Source of the DNA: Acinetobacter terrestris
Lineage (GTDB): Bacteria; Pseudomonadota; Gammaproteobacteria; Pseudomonadales; Moraxellaceae
Assembly (NCBI RefSeq): GCF_004331155.1
Contig: NZ_SJNZ01000012.1
Coordinates: 39,564 to 103,563, forward strand
Direction: 5' to 3'
DNA: 64,000 nt
Below are positions 48,133 to 58,430 of this stretch, piece after piece (position 1 is the stretch's first letter; each line of letters starts with the position of its first letter). Position numbers and translations under genes: made by a program. The notes beneath the pieces are model-generated. The model was not told the DNA's origin. It did no database searches and saw only the letters and a program-made list of their open reading frames with translations.

Positions 48133-49791
48133 TTAACCGATTTTTTTGTATTTAGAACGCTTTTGTACAGCAGCATCACCTAAACGTGACTGACGATATG
48201 CTTCATATTCAGCATAGTTACCCGCATAGAATTCAGGCTGTTCATTTTCAAATGACAAGATGTGTGTCGCAATACGGTCCAGGAACCAACGGTCATGCGA
48301 TACCACCATTACCGTACCCGGGAATACAAGAATTGCATCCTCAAGCGCACGTAAAGTTTCGATATCCAAGTCGTTCGATGGTTCATCCAGCAAGATTACG
48401 TTTGCGCCTTGCTGCAAGACTTTTGCAAGTTGCAGACGGTTACGCTCACCACCAGACAAGCTGCCAACACGTTTTTGCTGATCTTGGCCTTTAAAGTTGA
48501 AACGACCGATATAAGCACGTGATGCGATTTCGTAATCACCCACTTTCAAGATATCTAAACCACCAGAAATTTCTTCCCAAACGGTTTTATTGTCATCCAA
48601 AGTATCACGTAACTGCCCTACGTAAGCCACTTTAACTGACTCACCCAGAGTTACCGTACCGGTATCAGGTTGTTGCTCGCCGGTCATCATACGAAACAGT
48701 GTCGTTTTACCTGCACCGTTAGGACCCACAATACCTACAATCGCAGTCGGTGGCACAGAGAAGCTTAAGTTCTCATAGAGCAAACGACCATCAAACGATT
48801 TACTGATCCCGTCAACATCTACAACCTTATTCCCTAAGCGTGCACCAGGTGGAATGTAGATTTCAGAAGTTTCGTTACGTTGTTGGAATTCTTTAGAGTT
48901 CAACTCTTCAAAACGTTCCATACGTGCTTTATTTTTCTTTTGCTGACCTTTAGCATTTGAACGAACCCATTCAAGTTCTTTCTTCAATGCTTTCGCAAAA
49001 GATTCTTCCTGCTTGTTCTCTTGCTCTAAGCGGGCATTTTTCTGTTCCAACCAAGAAGAATAGTTGCCTTGGTAAGGAATACCATGTCCACGGTCAAGCT
49101 CCAGAATCCACTCGGCGACGTTATCCAAGAAATAACGGTCATGCGTAATCGCAACGATTGTACCGGCGAAATCTTTCAAGAAACGTTCCAACCAAGATAC
49201 AGATTCTGCATCCAAATGGTTGGTCGGTTCATCAAGAAGCAACATGTCCGGTTTAGAAAGCAATAAACGGCAAAGTGCAACACGGCGACGTTCACCACCT
49301 GAAAGCAAGGCTACGTCTGCATCCCAAGCGGGAAGGTTTAATGCAGCTGCGGCCTGGTCCATCTGGTTGCTTAAGTTATGCGCATCCCAAGTCTGAATAA
49401 TCGCTTCCAGTTTCTCTTGTTCTTTTGCAAGTGCATCAAAGTCAGCATCTTCTGCTGCATATTCTGCAAATACTTCATCCAGACGCGCCAAGGCATCCAA
49501 CGGTTCACGCAAACCATCTTCAACGTTACCACGAACGTCTTTATTTGGATCTAATGGTGGTTCCTGCTCAAGATAACCGATTTTAATACCCGGTTGAGCA
49601 CGTGCTTCACCTGAGAAATCTTTATCTACGCCCGCCATAATACGAAGCAAGGTAGATTTACCTGCACCGTTTAAACCAAGCACACCAATTTTTGCACCTG
49701 GGAAAAATGATAAAGAGATGTCTTTCAGGATTTCGCGCTTAGGCGGAACCATCTTCGACACACGGTTCATCGTGTAAATATATTGGGCCAC
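48133..49791 (-). CDS. ettA: energy-dependent translational throttle protein EttA
   Basis: This 552-residue ABC-F ATPase acts on the ribosome E site and gates entry into elongation according to ATP/ADP ratio. It has two ABC domains with Walker A loops GLNGAGKST and GPNGAGKTT, signatures LSGGERRR and LSGGERNR, Walker B motifs LLDEPTNHLD and LLDEPSNDLD, and a charged linker between them. The start is GTG 49791 with GGAG 8 nt upstream. The first residues (MAQYIYTMNRVSK) match EttA rather than Uup. Confidence 0.95.
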   Translation of the reverse strand: MAQYIYTMNRVSKMVPPKREILKDISLSFFPGAKIGVLGLNGAGKSTLLRIMAGVDKDFSGEARAQPGIKIGYLEQEPPLDPNKDVRGNVEDGLREPLDALARLDEVFAEYAAEDADFDALAKEQEKLEAIIQTWDAHNLSNQMDQAAAALNLPAWDADVALLSGGERRRVALCRLLLSKPDMLLLDEPTNHLDAESVSWLERFLKDFAGTIVAITHDRYFLDNVAEWILELDRGHGIPYQGNYSSWLEQKNARLEQENKQEESFAKALKKELEWVRSNAKGQQKKNKARMERFEELNSKEFQQRNETSEIYIPPGARLGNKVVDVDGISKSFDGRLLYENLSFSVPPTAIVGIVGPNGAGKTTLFRMMTGEQQPDTGTVTLGESVKVAYVGQLRDTLDDNKTVWEEISGGLDILKVGDYEIASRAYIGRFNFKGQDQQKRVGSLSGGERNRLQLAKVLQQGANVILLDEPSNDLDIETLRALEDAILVFPGTVMVVSHDRWFLDRIATHILSFENEQPEFYAGNYAEYEAYRQSRLGDAAVQKRSKYKKIG

Positions 49792-50096
49792 GTAGGACTC
49801 CTCTATAGAAAAAACAACATTCGCATAACCATAATATTATGCGAACAAATAATTGCCGGCATTATACGATGAAAGCGCTGAAAAAATAAGGTATAGCTTG
49901 CATCTTCAATAGAATGTTACAACTCAGGACACGTTTATTTTTTAAACATATTCATACACAGTTAATTTTGTTCAGCTTGTACTAAAATCAGTATCATATG
50001 AATATTTAAGATAACAATTGCACTTAAATAGCACTTTGACTTATATATAAAAATGCTAAACTCGATCAATATTTAACTCACGAAGATGATGTAAAC
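49792..50096. other. divergent promoter region ettA/metY
   Basis: About 300 bp. A candidate -35 TTGACT at 50036 with a -10 TAAACT at 50057 (15-bp spacer, suboptimal) precedes metY. No SAM-riboswitch-like structure is evident. Confidence 0.35.
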
Positions 50097-51374
50097 ATGA
50101 CCTATAAAGACGAAACCCTGGCCATTCATGCCGGTTATAGCCCAGACCCAACAACAAAAGCCGTGGCTGTACCGATTTATCAAACCACATCTTATGCCTT
50201 TGACAATACGCAACATGGGGCCGATTTATTCGATTTAAAGGTTCAGGGGAATATCTACACCCGTATTATGAACCCAACTACTGCTGTTTTAGAGCAACGT
50301 CTGGCTGCACTTGAAGGTGGTATTGGCGCATTGGCTTTAGCATCAGGTATGGCGGCAATTACTTATGCCATTCAAACCATCGCTGAAGCAGGTGACAATA
50401 TTGCCTCGGTTTCGACTTTATACGGTGGGACTTACAACTTATTTGCACACAGCTTGCTAAAACAGGGGATTGAAGTCCGTTTTTTCGATTATCAAGATCC
50501 AGAAGCGCTGCGCGGTCTGATTGATGACAAGACCAAACTGGTGTTTGTGGAATCGATTGGTAATCCCCTCGGTAATATCATCGACCTGGAAGCGATTGCA
50601 AAAATTGCGCATGAATATGGCATTCCGGTCATTGTCGATAACACAGTCGCCACCCCTGCTCTGCTGAAACCCTTTGAACATGGCGCAGATATCGTGGTGC
50701 ACTCACTGACCAAATATATTGGCGGTCACGGCAACTCGATTGGCGGTGCCATTGTCGATAGCGGCAAATTTCCTTGGGGCAAATATCCTGAGCGCTTTAA
50801 AGTGTTGAATACACCTGATCCGAGTTATCACGGTGTGAACTATGTTGAAGCTATAGGTGAGGCGGCTTATATCGCGCGTGCACGTGTGGTGCCATTACGC
50901 AATACCGGTGCTGCCATTAGTCCTCTCAGCGTATTCCTTATCCTGCAAGGTTTGGAAACTTTGAATTTACGTATGGAGCGCCATACTGAAAATGCGCAAA
51001 AGGTGGCGGAGTATTTAAAGCAGCATCCCAAAGTAAAATGGGTCAATTACGCAGGCTTAAAAGATCATCCACAGCATGCTTTGGCACAAAAATATGTGAA
51101 AGGTAAACCGTCTGCGATTCTGTCTTTTGGCGTACAAGATGGCCTTGAAGGCGGCACTCGCTTTATTGATGCGCTGCAACTTTTCACCCGTCTGGTGAAT
51201 ATTGGCGATGCAAAAAGTCTGGCTTGCCACCCGGCTACCACAACCCACCGCCAGTTGAATGAAGAAGAATTAAAGTCTGCGGGCGTCAGCACGGATATGG
51301 TTCGCTTGTCAGTTGGGATTGAGCATATTGATGATTTAATTGCAGATTTAGAACAGGCGCTTGCTCAAGTTTAA
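50097..51374 (+). CDS. metY: O-acetylhomoserine sulfhydrylase (MetY type)
   Basis: This PLP enzyme of the Cys/Met metabolism family (425 residues) makes homocysteine from O-acetylhomoserine and sulfide in methionine synthesis. Conserved features are the start [13 protein letters not shown], the tetramer-contact [24 protein letters not shown] and the PLP-binding lysine in [24 protein letters not shown] lies near the C terminus. The length (about 425) separates it from cystathionine synthases (about 390). It stands alone with its own terminator. Confidence 0.94.
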   Translation: MTYKDETLAIHAGYSPDPTTKAVAVPIYQTTSYAFDNTQHGADLFDLKVQGNIYTRIMNPTTAVLEQRLAALEGGIGALALASGMAAITYAIQTIAEAGDNIASVSTLYGGTYNLFAHSLLKQGIEVRFFDYQDPEALRGLIDDKTKLVFVESIGNPLGNIIDLEAIAKIAHEYGIPVIVDNTVATPALLKPFEHGADIVVHSLTKYIGGHGNSIGGAIVDSGKFPWGKYPERFKVLNTPDPSYHGVNYVEAIGEAAYIARARVVPLRNTGAAISPLSVFLILQGLETLNLRMERHTENAQKVAEYLKQHPKVKWVNYAGLKDHPQHALAQKYVKGKPSAILSFGVQDGLEGGTRFIDALQLFTRLVNIGDAKSLACHPATTTHRQLNEEELKSAGVSTDMVRLSVGIEHIDDLIADLEQALAQV

Positions 51375-51400
51375 TGTTTTGTCATCGACTTTAAATCTAG

Positions 51401-51430
51401 CCTTCTTCCTCATCGGGAAGAAGGTTTTTT
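51401..51430 (+). terminator. terminator of metY
   Basis: CCTTCTTCC pairs with GGGAAGAAGG around TCATC, followed by TTTTTT. The following 51,431-51,689 holds no gene and should contain the acr1 promoter. Confidence 0.92.
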
Positions 51431-51689
51431 ATTTCTTCAATACTTTGTGCTTATTTCTCTTTGCTTTGTTTTGAATTCGTGGTAAAAATTAAGTTATAAG
51501 AAGAACAATAATAGAGCAATTACTCTAATTCTATTTGTAAATTCAACAACTTATTTATAGATTTTTTTTCAACATTGGTTATCATAACCCAGATGAGAAG
51601 AGCTCAATTCCCCAATATTTTGAGCCAAATAATCAACTACAAAAAACATAATCTAGAATTTAGTTCTATTTAAATCAGGAAAAAACAGC

Positions 51690-52577
51690 GTGAATTCAAG
51701 ACTAGAGAAACTCTTTCGAAACCGAGTTAACGGTAAAGTGGTTTTAATTACAGGTGCATCCAGTGGTATTGGCCTAACTGCTGCACATAAACTTGCCGAT
51801 GCCGGTGCCCATGTTTTATTGGTTGCACGGACCAAAGACACATTAGATCAAGTTAAACAAGAAATTGAAGCAAAAGGTGGCCAGGCTTCAGTCTATCCAT
51901 GTGATTTAAATAACATGGAATCGATTGATGAAGTCTCTAAACAAATTTTAGCGTCTGTCGATCATATTGATATTTTAATTAACAATGCAGGACGTTCTAT
52001 TCGTCGTGCAGTGCATGAATCATCAGACCGCTTCCATGATTTTGAACGCACCATGCAGCTGAATTACTTCGGCGCTATCCGTTTAGTGATGAATATCTTA
52101 CCGCAGATGATGATTCGTCGTGATGGCCATATTATTAACATCAGCTCAATTGGCGTGTTGGCCAATGCGACCCGTTTTTCAGCTTATGTCGCATCTAAAG
52201 CCGCACTGGATGCATTCAGTCGCTGTCTATCTGCTGAAGTTCACTCACATAAAATTGCGATTACTTCGGTTTACATGCCGTTGGTACGTACCCCGATGAT
52301 TGCGCCCACCAAAATTTATAAATATGTGCCAACGCTTTCTCCTGAACAGGCAGCAGATTTAATTGCTTATGCAATTGTGAAACGTCCGAAGAAAGTGGCA
52401 ACCCACTTAGGCCGTTTGGCTTCTATCACTTACTCAATTGCACCAGACATCAATAATAAATTGATGTCGATTGGTTATAACCTGTTCCCAAGCTCTTCAG
52501 CTTCGGTCGGTCAACCACAAAAATTGAATTGGGTTCAAAAAGCGTATGCACGTTTGTTCCCGGGTGAACATTGGTAA
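51690..52577 (+). CDS. acr1: fatty acyl-CoA reductase Acr1
   Basis: The 295-residue short-chain dehydrogenase has the same length and strongly similar sequence to Acinetobacter Acr1. That enzyme reduces long-chain acyl-CoA to fatty aldehyde for wax-ester synthesis. The NADPH loop TGASSGIG is at 21-28, NNAG is near 108, and the catalytic Tyr166-x3-Lys170 is in AYVASKAA. The C-terminal extension ends in YARLFPGEHW. The start is GTG 51690 with CAGGA upstream. It is a single-gene unit. Confidence 0.93.
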   Translation: MNSRLEKLFRNRVNGKVVLITGASSGIGLTAAHKLADAGAHVLLVARTKDTLDQVKQEIEAKGGQASVYPCDLNNMESIDEVSKQILASVDHIDILINNAGRSIRRAVHESSDRFHDFERTMQLNYFGAIRLVMNILPQMMIRRDGHIINISSIGVLANATRFSAYVASKAALDAFSRCLSAEVHSHKIAITSVYMPLVRTPMIAPTKIYKYVPTLSPEQAADLIAYAIVKRPKKVATHLGRLASITYSIAPDINNKLMSIGYNLFPSSSASVGQPQKLNWVQKAYARLFPGEHW

Positions 52578-52591
52578 GATTGTGCAATATT

Positions 52592-52619
52592 AAAGCCAGT
52601 CATTAGTCTGGCTTTTTTA
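52592..52619 (+). terminator. terminator of acr1
   Basis: AAAGCCAG pairs with CTGGCTTT around an 8-nt loop, followed by TTTT. Confidence 0.9.
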
Positions 52620-52659
52620 TGTTATAAACACACATCATTTTTTTGTTTTTAGATTTTTT

Positions 52660-52974
52660 ATGCGGATTGCTGCTGTTATTTTTCAATGTGCCTGTTTGGC
52701 TTTTGCCCTGTTCCTTTGCTACCAAATAGCGACTTCTGTTTATCAACAAGATTATCAATTGATGGATATCGTCAGTGATGTCGGCAGTATTTTAATTTGT
52801 ATCGATCTGGCTGTATTTTTACATTTCAATAAGTCGATGGCATCGATGAAACTGAGAAGTGGATCTCAACAGTCGCCTGTGCAAATTTCAACATTAGAAA
52901 AAGTGAGCCGTAAGTTGGGACATTTAGGCATTATGCTGATTATTTGTAGCTGGATTGTGCCAAAGCTTGTATAA
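52660..52974 (+). CDS. small membrane protein, hypothetical
   Basis: This 104-residue protein has three hydrophobic helices (about 3-24, 37-54 and 85-102) with a polar, basic loop between the second and third. The family is not recognised. It is separated from acr1 by a terminator and shares a bidirectional terminator with tex. Expression would need its own promoter within 52,620-52,659, or read-through. Confidence 0.65.
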   Translation: MRIAAVIFQCACLAFALFLCYQIATSVYQQDYQLMDIVSDVGSILICIDLAVFLHFNKSMASMKLRSGSQQSPVQISTLEKVSRKLGHLGIMLIICSWIVPKLV

Positions 52975-53002
52975 AAAAACCTCCCACTTGGGAGGTTTTT
53001 TT
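52973..53002. terminator. bidirectional terminator between membrane protein gene and tex
   Basis: AAACCTCCC pairs with GGGAGGTTT around ACTT, with A and T runs on the flanks. Confidence 0.93.
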
Positions 53003-53024
53003 AAATCTTAAAGAACTCTAAAAA

Positions 53025-55391
53025 TTATTTAGAACCTTTAATTCCGGCTTGTAATAACAATGCACCCAAACCACCAATTTTTTGCTCTTGTGGTTTAGCA
53101 GCTTGAGGTTTTTTATGACCTTGTGGACGATCACCCTGAGGACGTGTATTTTGCGGACGCTTCGCTTGCGGCTTACGTTCAGCACGTTGTTCAGTTTGAG
53201 CATTTTGCTCACGGCGTGGCTGACGTGGCGCTTTAGCCGGTGCTTCTGAACCTTCAGGACGCATAGACAAGTTGACACGGTTACGTTCAGCATCCACTTG
53301 CAATACGCGTACTTGAACAATTTGACCCGGTTTCACCACTTTATGCGGATCCGATACAAATTCATTGGCAAGTTCAGAAATATGCACTAAACCGTCTTGG
53401 TGTACACCAACATCAACAAATGCACCGAAGTTGGTCACATTGGTGATCACGCCTTCAAGCTGCAAACCTTCAGTCAATTGCGATACTTCGGTAATGTCTT
53501 CACGGAATTTTGCAGTACGGAATTCTGGACGTGGGTCACGACCTGGTTTTTCAAGTTCGCTCAGTACGTCTTGAATGGTAGGCAGACCGAATTTGTCATC
53601 TGCAAATGCTTCAGCATCGACTTGGCGAATGATTTCAGAATTACCAATAATATCTTTTACAGTGGTTGCTTTTGCTTCAACAATCTTGCTCACCAAAGCA
53701 TAAGATTCAGGGTGAACCGCAGATGCATCCAGTGGCTCAGAACCATCTTGAATACGCAAGAAACCCGCTGCCTGTTCAAAGGTACGCTCACCTAAACGAG
53801 GTACATTCTTCAAGGCCTGACGGTTGTCAAAACGGCCATTTTCTTTACGGTATTCATAAATTTGTTGTGCAATGGATTTATTCAAACCTGCGATATACGA
53901 CAGGATTGCAGGAGATGCGGTATTTACATCCACACCAACCGAGTTCACACAGTCTTCAACTACAGCTTCAAGGGTTTTCGCTAAACCTGTTTGGTTCACG
54001 TCATGTTGATATTGACCTACACCAATCGATTTAGGATCAATCTTCACAAGTTCAGCCAATGGATCTTGTAAACGACGGGCAATTGAAACTGCACCACGAA
54101 TAGAAACGTCGAGCTCTGGCAATTCTTGTGAGGCCAATTCAGACGCTGAATAAACCGATGCACCCGCTTCGGATACTGAAACGCGCGTTAAGTTCAAGTC
54201 TGCGTTTGCAGCCATCATTTCAGCCACAACCGCTTCAGTTTCACGGCTAGCAGTACCATTACCAATCGCGATTAAATCGACATTGAATTCACGGCAAAGA
54301 CGTGTAAGTTCAGCAATTGAACCTTCTTTGTCTTCTTTTGGCGCAAATGGGTAAATGGTGCTATGGGCAACCACATCACCAGAAGCATTGACTACAGCCA
54401 GTTTCACGCCGGTACGGATACCAGGATCAACACCTAAAGTGGTACGCGCGCCTGCAGGAGCAGAAAGCAATAAATGACGCAAGTTTTCAGCAAAGACTTC
54501 CATCGCCTCGCTTTCAGCAGCCAAACGTTTTTCAGTCAGTAGTGAATGTTCGATTTGTGGACGAACCTTACCTAACCAGAACAGTTTAGCGGTCTGTTTC
54601 AAGTAATCTGCACGCGCTTGTGGTTGAACCGAATCAAGATTGTATTCAGTTTCAATACGCGCCAATAGTGCATCATATTCACCATCAACCTTTAAGCCCA
54701 ATACGTTTTCTTGACGACCGCGTAACATTGCCAGTAAGCGGTGTGAAGCTACTTTATTGAAGTTTTCAGAGAAATCGAAGTAATCGCGGAATTTCTTGCC
54801 GACTTCTTTTTTATCTTCACTTGCAACTGCACTTTTTAAAACCGCGGTTTTGGCAAAGGTCGCTTTTAATTCGGTGGTTAAAGCAATGTTTTGCGCCCAG
54901 TCATCAATCAGAATGTGCTGGATCGCATCCAGCTGACTTTCCACATCGGGATAATCTTCATGGCTAAAACCGGCTAAAGCTTCGGTTGGATCAATGGCTT
55001 CAGCAAAGATTTTTGCCGCGATTGGACCCAAACCTGCCTCTTTGGCTTTAAACGACTTGCTGGTACGTTTTGGACGGTACGGCGCGTAAAGTTCTTCTAA
55101 AGCATTCTTGGTTTCAGCAGCGTTGACGCGGTTCAGTAAATCATCTGACAATTTATTTTGTTCTTTCAGAGATTCAATTACTTTTTCACGGCGCTCAAAT
55201 AAATCGCGTAAATACGATAAACGCGTGTCGAGTTGACGCAACTGCGTATCGTCTAAGCCCTGAGTTACCTCTTTACGGTAACGTGCAATAAATGGAACGC
55301 TTGCACCTTCATCAATCAGCTTGATGGCAGCTTCTACTTGATTTGGACGTACGGCAATTTCTTTTGCTAACTGCTGAACTAAGTCAGTCAT
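53025..55391 (-). CDS. tex: Tex-family RNA-binding transcription accessory protein
   Basis: This 788-residue protein is similar to Tex. It has an N-terminal helical domain (PNQVEAAIKLIDEGASVPFIARYRKE) and a YqgF-like nuclease-fold domain (TTLGVDPGIRTGVKLAVV). Helix-hairpin-helix repeats (NTASPAILSYIAGLN) and a C-terminal S1 domain (ITNVTNFGAFVDVGVHQDGL) follow. A basic, Gln/Pro/Arg-rich tail of about 75 residues is added after S1. ATG 55391 is used in place of the ORF-maximal start. It probably binds RNA with the transcription machinery. Confidence 0.95.
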   Translation of the reverse strand: MTDLVQQLAKEIAVRPNQVEAAIKLIDEGASVPFIARYRKEVTQGLDDTQLRQLDTRLSYLRDLFERREKVIESLKEQNKLSDDLLNRVNAAETKNALEELYAPYRPKRTSKSFKAKEAGLGPIAAKIFAEAIDPTEALAGFSHEDYPDVESQLDAIQHILIDDWAQNIALTTELKATFAKTAVLKSAVASEDKKEVGKKFRDYFDFSENFNKVASHRLLAMLRGRQENVLGLKVDGEYDALLARIETEYNLDSVQPQARADYLKQTAKLFWLGKVRPQIEHSLLTEKRLAAESEAMEVFAENLRHLLLSAPAGARTTLGVDPGIRTGVKLAVVNASGDVVAHSTIYPFAPKEDKEGSIAELTRLCREFNVDLIAIGNGTASRETEAVVAEMMAANADLNLTRVSVSEAGASVYSASELASQELPELDVSIRGAVSIARRLQDPLAELVKIDPKSIGVGQYQHDVNQTGLAKTLEAVVEDCVNSVGVDVNTASPAILSYIAGLNKSIAQQIYEYRKENGRFDNRQALKNVPRLGERTFEQAAGFLRIQDGSEPLDASAVHPESYALVSKIVEAKATTVKDIIGNSEIIRQVDAEAFADDKFGLPTIQDVLSELEKPGRDPRPEFRTAKFREDITEVSQLTEGLQLEGVITNVTNFGAFVDVGVHQDGLVHISELANEFVSDPHKVVKPGQIVQVRVLQVDAERNRVNLSMRPEGSEAPAKAPRQPRREQNAQTEQRAERKPQAKRPQNTRPQGDRPQGHKKPQAAKPQEQKIGGLGALLLQAGIKGSK

Positions 55392-55727
55392 CGTGTTTGA
55401 TCCCACAAGGATAAGTACTAAATGGCATGATTATAAAGACCAAGACCATAAAATCCACAATTGTTTTTATTAAATTTATAAGTGGTCAATATTGCCAATT
55501 CATGGCATTTTCATAATTCCCTACAAAATTAAGTGATAAGTCGTTTTTTAAAGGACATATTGGGCGGGATTCACCCTAATTTAGATGTATACATTTGGTA
55601 TCTATGTCTTGATTTTACCTGCTATATTTGTTGCTTTAGAGCATAGTAAACAGATGCAAATGAATCGTATACTCAAGGCTATCCGAACTTTTGTTTACGA
55701 TGACAATAAAGAATAAAGGAGCACATC
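55392..55727. other. divergent promoter region tex/ompR
   Basis: About 335 bp with promoters for tex (-) and ompR (+). No gene, RNA or strong palindrome is apparent. Confidence 0.35.
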
Positions 55728-56492
55728 ATGAGTTTAGTTGTACCTGCTGAAAAAACAGATCCAGTACAGAACGAAACTGATCGCGTCGAACGCATTCTCG
55801 TTGTAGATGATGATGTGCGTTTACGTACGTTATTACAGCGCTTTCTAGAAGATAAAGGCTTCGTGGTTAAAACTGCACACGACGCAACACAAATGGATCG
55901 TTTATTACAGCGCGAACTTTTCTCCCTGATCGTGCTCGATTTCATGTTACCTGTGGAAGATGGCTTAAGCATTTGCCGTCGTTTACGCCAGTCCAATATC
56001 GATACACCCATTATCATGCTGACTGCACGTGGCAGCGATTCTGACCGCATTGCAGGGCTTGAAGCCGGCGCTGATGATTATTTGCCTAAACCATTTAATC
56101 CAAATGAGCTGTTAGCGCGTATTCGTGCAGTACTGCGTCGTCAAGTACGCGAAGTTCCGGGTGCACCGAGTCAGCACATGGAAGTGGTCAGCTTTGGCCC
56201 ATGGTCACTGGATTTGTCTACCCGTACGCTGACGCGCGAAGGTCAAGTGGTGACATTGACTACAGGTGAGTTTGCCGTACTTAAAGCGCTGGTACAACAT
56301 CCGCGTGAACCGTTGACGCGTGACAAGTTAATGAATCTGGCGCGTGGTCGTGAATGGGGTGCAATGGAACGTTCGATTGACGTTCAGGTGTCTCGCTTAC
56401 GTCGTCTGGTTGAAGAAAACCCTGCCCGCGCACGTTATATCCAGACGGTTTGGGGCGTCGGTTATGTCTTTGTTCCAGATGGTGCGGAATAA
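55728..56492 (+). CDS. ompR: OmpR-family response regulator
   Basis: This 254-residue two-component response regulator is paired with the kinase downstream. The receiver domain (about 20-135) has acidic residues Asp27-Asp29, phospho-acceptor Asp71 in VLDFMLP, Thr in MLTARG and Lys in YLPKPF. The C-terminal winged-helix DNA-binding domain contains TLTTGEFAVLKAL and RSIDVQVSRLRRLVEE. AAGGAG lies 8 nt before ATG. Similarity to OmpR is strong, including the second-domain wing ending QTVWGVGYVFV. Confidence 0.95.
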   Translation: MSLVVPAEKTDPVQNETDRVERILVVDDDVRLRTLLQRFLEDKGFVVKTAHDATQMDRLLQRELFSLIVLDFMLPVEDGLSICRRLRQSNIDTPIIMLTARGSDSDRIAGLEAGADDYLPKPFNPNELLARIRAVLRRQVREVPGAPSQHMEVVSFGPWSLDLSTRTLTREGQVVTLTTGEFAVLKALVQHPREPLTRDKLMNLARGREWGAMERSIDVQVSRLRRLVEENPARARYIQTVWGVGYVFVPDGAE

Positions 56493-56554
56493 TGACTACA
56501 ATGTTTGAATACAAAGCTATTTATTACTCAAACTGAGATTAGATACGCATTCAT

Positions 56555-56642
56555 GCCATTCACAACCTGCCTTCACTCGATAAATATTGTTTCTGCGATG
56601 CTCTGAGTAAACAGATAACAGTGAACAGGTTTTGTGAATGGC
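56555..56642. repeat. long imperfect inverted repeat between ompR and envZ
   Basis: Arms of 23 nt (56555-56577 and 56620-56642) pair with two small bulges: GCCATTCACAA with TTGTGAATGGC, CCTG with CAGG, and TTCACT with AGTGAA. The 42-nt loop can fold further (TGTTT with AAACA). No T run follows, so it is not a classical terminator. It could be an RNA structure limiting envZ expression, or a dispersed palindromic element. Confidence 0.75.
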
Positions 56643-56764
56643 AAAACTTTATGGTTACTTTTTAAAAGTAACACAACAAGCTCCTTCCATCGAAGGTACA
56701 GGCAGTAAAATTCTACCGCGAATATTATTACTGCTCAATTTAAAAATACCTACAGGAAGCTGGT

Positions 56765-58225
56765 GTGAAACTCGAACCCATCGACCCACAGAAATTTACT
56801 GATTTTGAGGCTTACTCAGAAAAGAAGCGTACCCGTTCGGAACGCTTTTTTGACAAGATCAAGCCGCGTTCTGCTGCAATGCGTACTACAGTGCTCGTGT
56901 TATTCATTGTATTTTTCAGTTTATTTATGTCGTTGTGGTTCTTTTGGCGCACCCTGTATCTTCCAGAAATTCAACAACACGCCCGCTATTTAGCGGTTGA
57001 ACTCGAAATTCTCAACAATCCAGATTTACGTATTTTTCATAACGATGCTGAAGTGGATGTCGATACCTGGTTAAAAAACCGGGTTGGAATTGAATACATT
57101 ACCGATCCGAAAGAATATCCGAGTGTTCGTGACAAAGTCATTGCCGAATTTTTTACCAATCAAATTGAAAAAAAGTTAGCCAAAGAACTGAAAGTTAAAC
57201 AAGTCACGGTCTATTTCCAGTTTAAACCCAGCCCGCGTATTTGGATTCAGACCCCGGAAATGAACGGACATTGGGTGCGCGAACCGTTAAAAACCTATGC
57301 CAACTATAGTCCTGAACTGGTGTTTGGCTGGTTGCTGGGTGTGCCCCTTATTGCAGCTGCCATCATTTTGACCTTGGTTCGCCAGTTAAATCGCCCCTTG
57401 CGCCGCCTGCAATATGCGGCAAATAATTATAGTAAAAAGGGTTCTGCGCCTTATCTGGAAACCAATCATGGTCCCCAAGAAATTCGTGAAGTCAACCAGG
57501 CCTTTAATCATATGATTTATACCCTCGATCAGACTGAGCGTGACCGCCGTATTATGCTGGCCGGAATCTCCCATGACTTGAGGACGCCACTGACCCGAAT
57601 TCGCTTAAGCGCCGAAATGATGCCGGATGAAGACTTTCTGAAAGAAGGCTTGATTTATGATGTCGAAGATATGGACGCGATTCTTGATCAGTTCATCTCC
57701 TACATGCGAGATGGCTCAGATGAGGAACTTCAAGACACTGACATTAATATGCTATTACAAGAACTAGTCATTCAGTTTAAACCTTTAGATATCCGTTTTA
57801 CCGTCCAGGATGTTCCGGTCATTCAGGCACGTAGCCAGTCTTTAAAACGCATGATTGGCAATTTAATTAACAACTCGAGACGTTATGGTGCTGAACCGAT
57901 TGAATTGTCAGCAAAAGTGGAAGATGAACATATTTTTATCCGTGTTGCAGACCATGGTGAAGGCATTCCTGAAGATCAAATTGAAGACCTGATGCAACCT
58001 TTTGTACGAGGTAATGAAGCGCGTACGGTACAAGGCAGCGGTTTGGGTTTAGCCATTGTGAAGCGTATTGTCGACATGCATCAAGGGCAACTTAGCATTC
58101 ACAATTGTCCTGAGGGTGGTTTGGAAGCAGTAATTTGTTTACCTATACTTCACGATGAAATTGAGGAAGATGTACCCCACAGTGCCTTGGGAAAAATTAA
58201 GCAAACTTTCACCGGACACTTTTAG
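56765..58225 (+). CDS. envZ: EnvZ-family sensor histidine kinase
   Basis: This 486-residue inner-membrane osmosensor-type kinase has transmembrane helices at about 42-62 and 180-200, with a periplasmic domain between. A HAMP linker follows, then the dimerisation domain with His270 in GISHDLRTPLTRIR. The ATPase has the N box NLINNSRRYG, G1 DHGEGIP and G2 GSGLGLAIV. The start is GTG 56765, with AGGA 8 nt upstream. It lies 272 bp behind ompR, unlike the overlapping genes of enterobacteria. Confidence 0.94.
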   Translation: MKLEPIDPQKFTDFEAYSEKKRTRSERFFDKIKPRSAAMRTTVLVLFIVFFSLFMSLWFFWRTLYLPEIQQHARYLAVELEILNNPDLRIFHNDAEVDVDTWLKNRVGIEYITDPKEYPSVRDKVIAEFFTNQIEKKLAKELKVKQVTVYFQFKPSPRIWIQTPEMNGHWVREPLKTYANYSPELVFGWLLGVPLIAAAIILTLVRQLNRPLRRLQYAANNYSKKGSAPYLETNHGPQEIREVNQAFNHMIYTLDQTERDRRIMLAGISHDLRTPLTRIRLSAEMMPDEDFLKEGLIYDVEDMDAILDQFISYMRDGSDEELQDTDINMLLQELVIQFKPLDIRFTVQDVPVIQARSQSLKRMIGNLINNSRRYGAEPIELSAKVEDEHIFIRVADHGEGIPEDQIEDLMQPFVRGNEARTVQGSGLGLAIVKRIVDMHQGQLSIHNCPEGGLEAVICLPILHDEIEEDVPHSALGKIKQTFTGHF

Positions 58226-58430
58226 CCATTGATTAATTAACAAACAAACAGTTTTGTTTAACTATTAAGCTCTTGGTTTTTACATTAGTTAAATCAATCA
58301 ATTAAAAACCATCAAAAATCGTTATACCCACATTTTTTCAAAAAATTAGACCTTAGCCTAACAGGCATGCACAATTCCTTTTTAGGGCGGTACAATCCGT
58401 CTAGTTTTGAACAAGAATTGAGCGTAAACC

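Noticed and set aside
49792..50096. Possible SAM riboswitch upstream of metY
   Set aside because: No conserved helices or purine-rich core could be drawn, and the region is AT-rich without stable stems.
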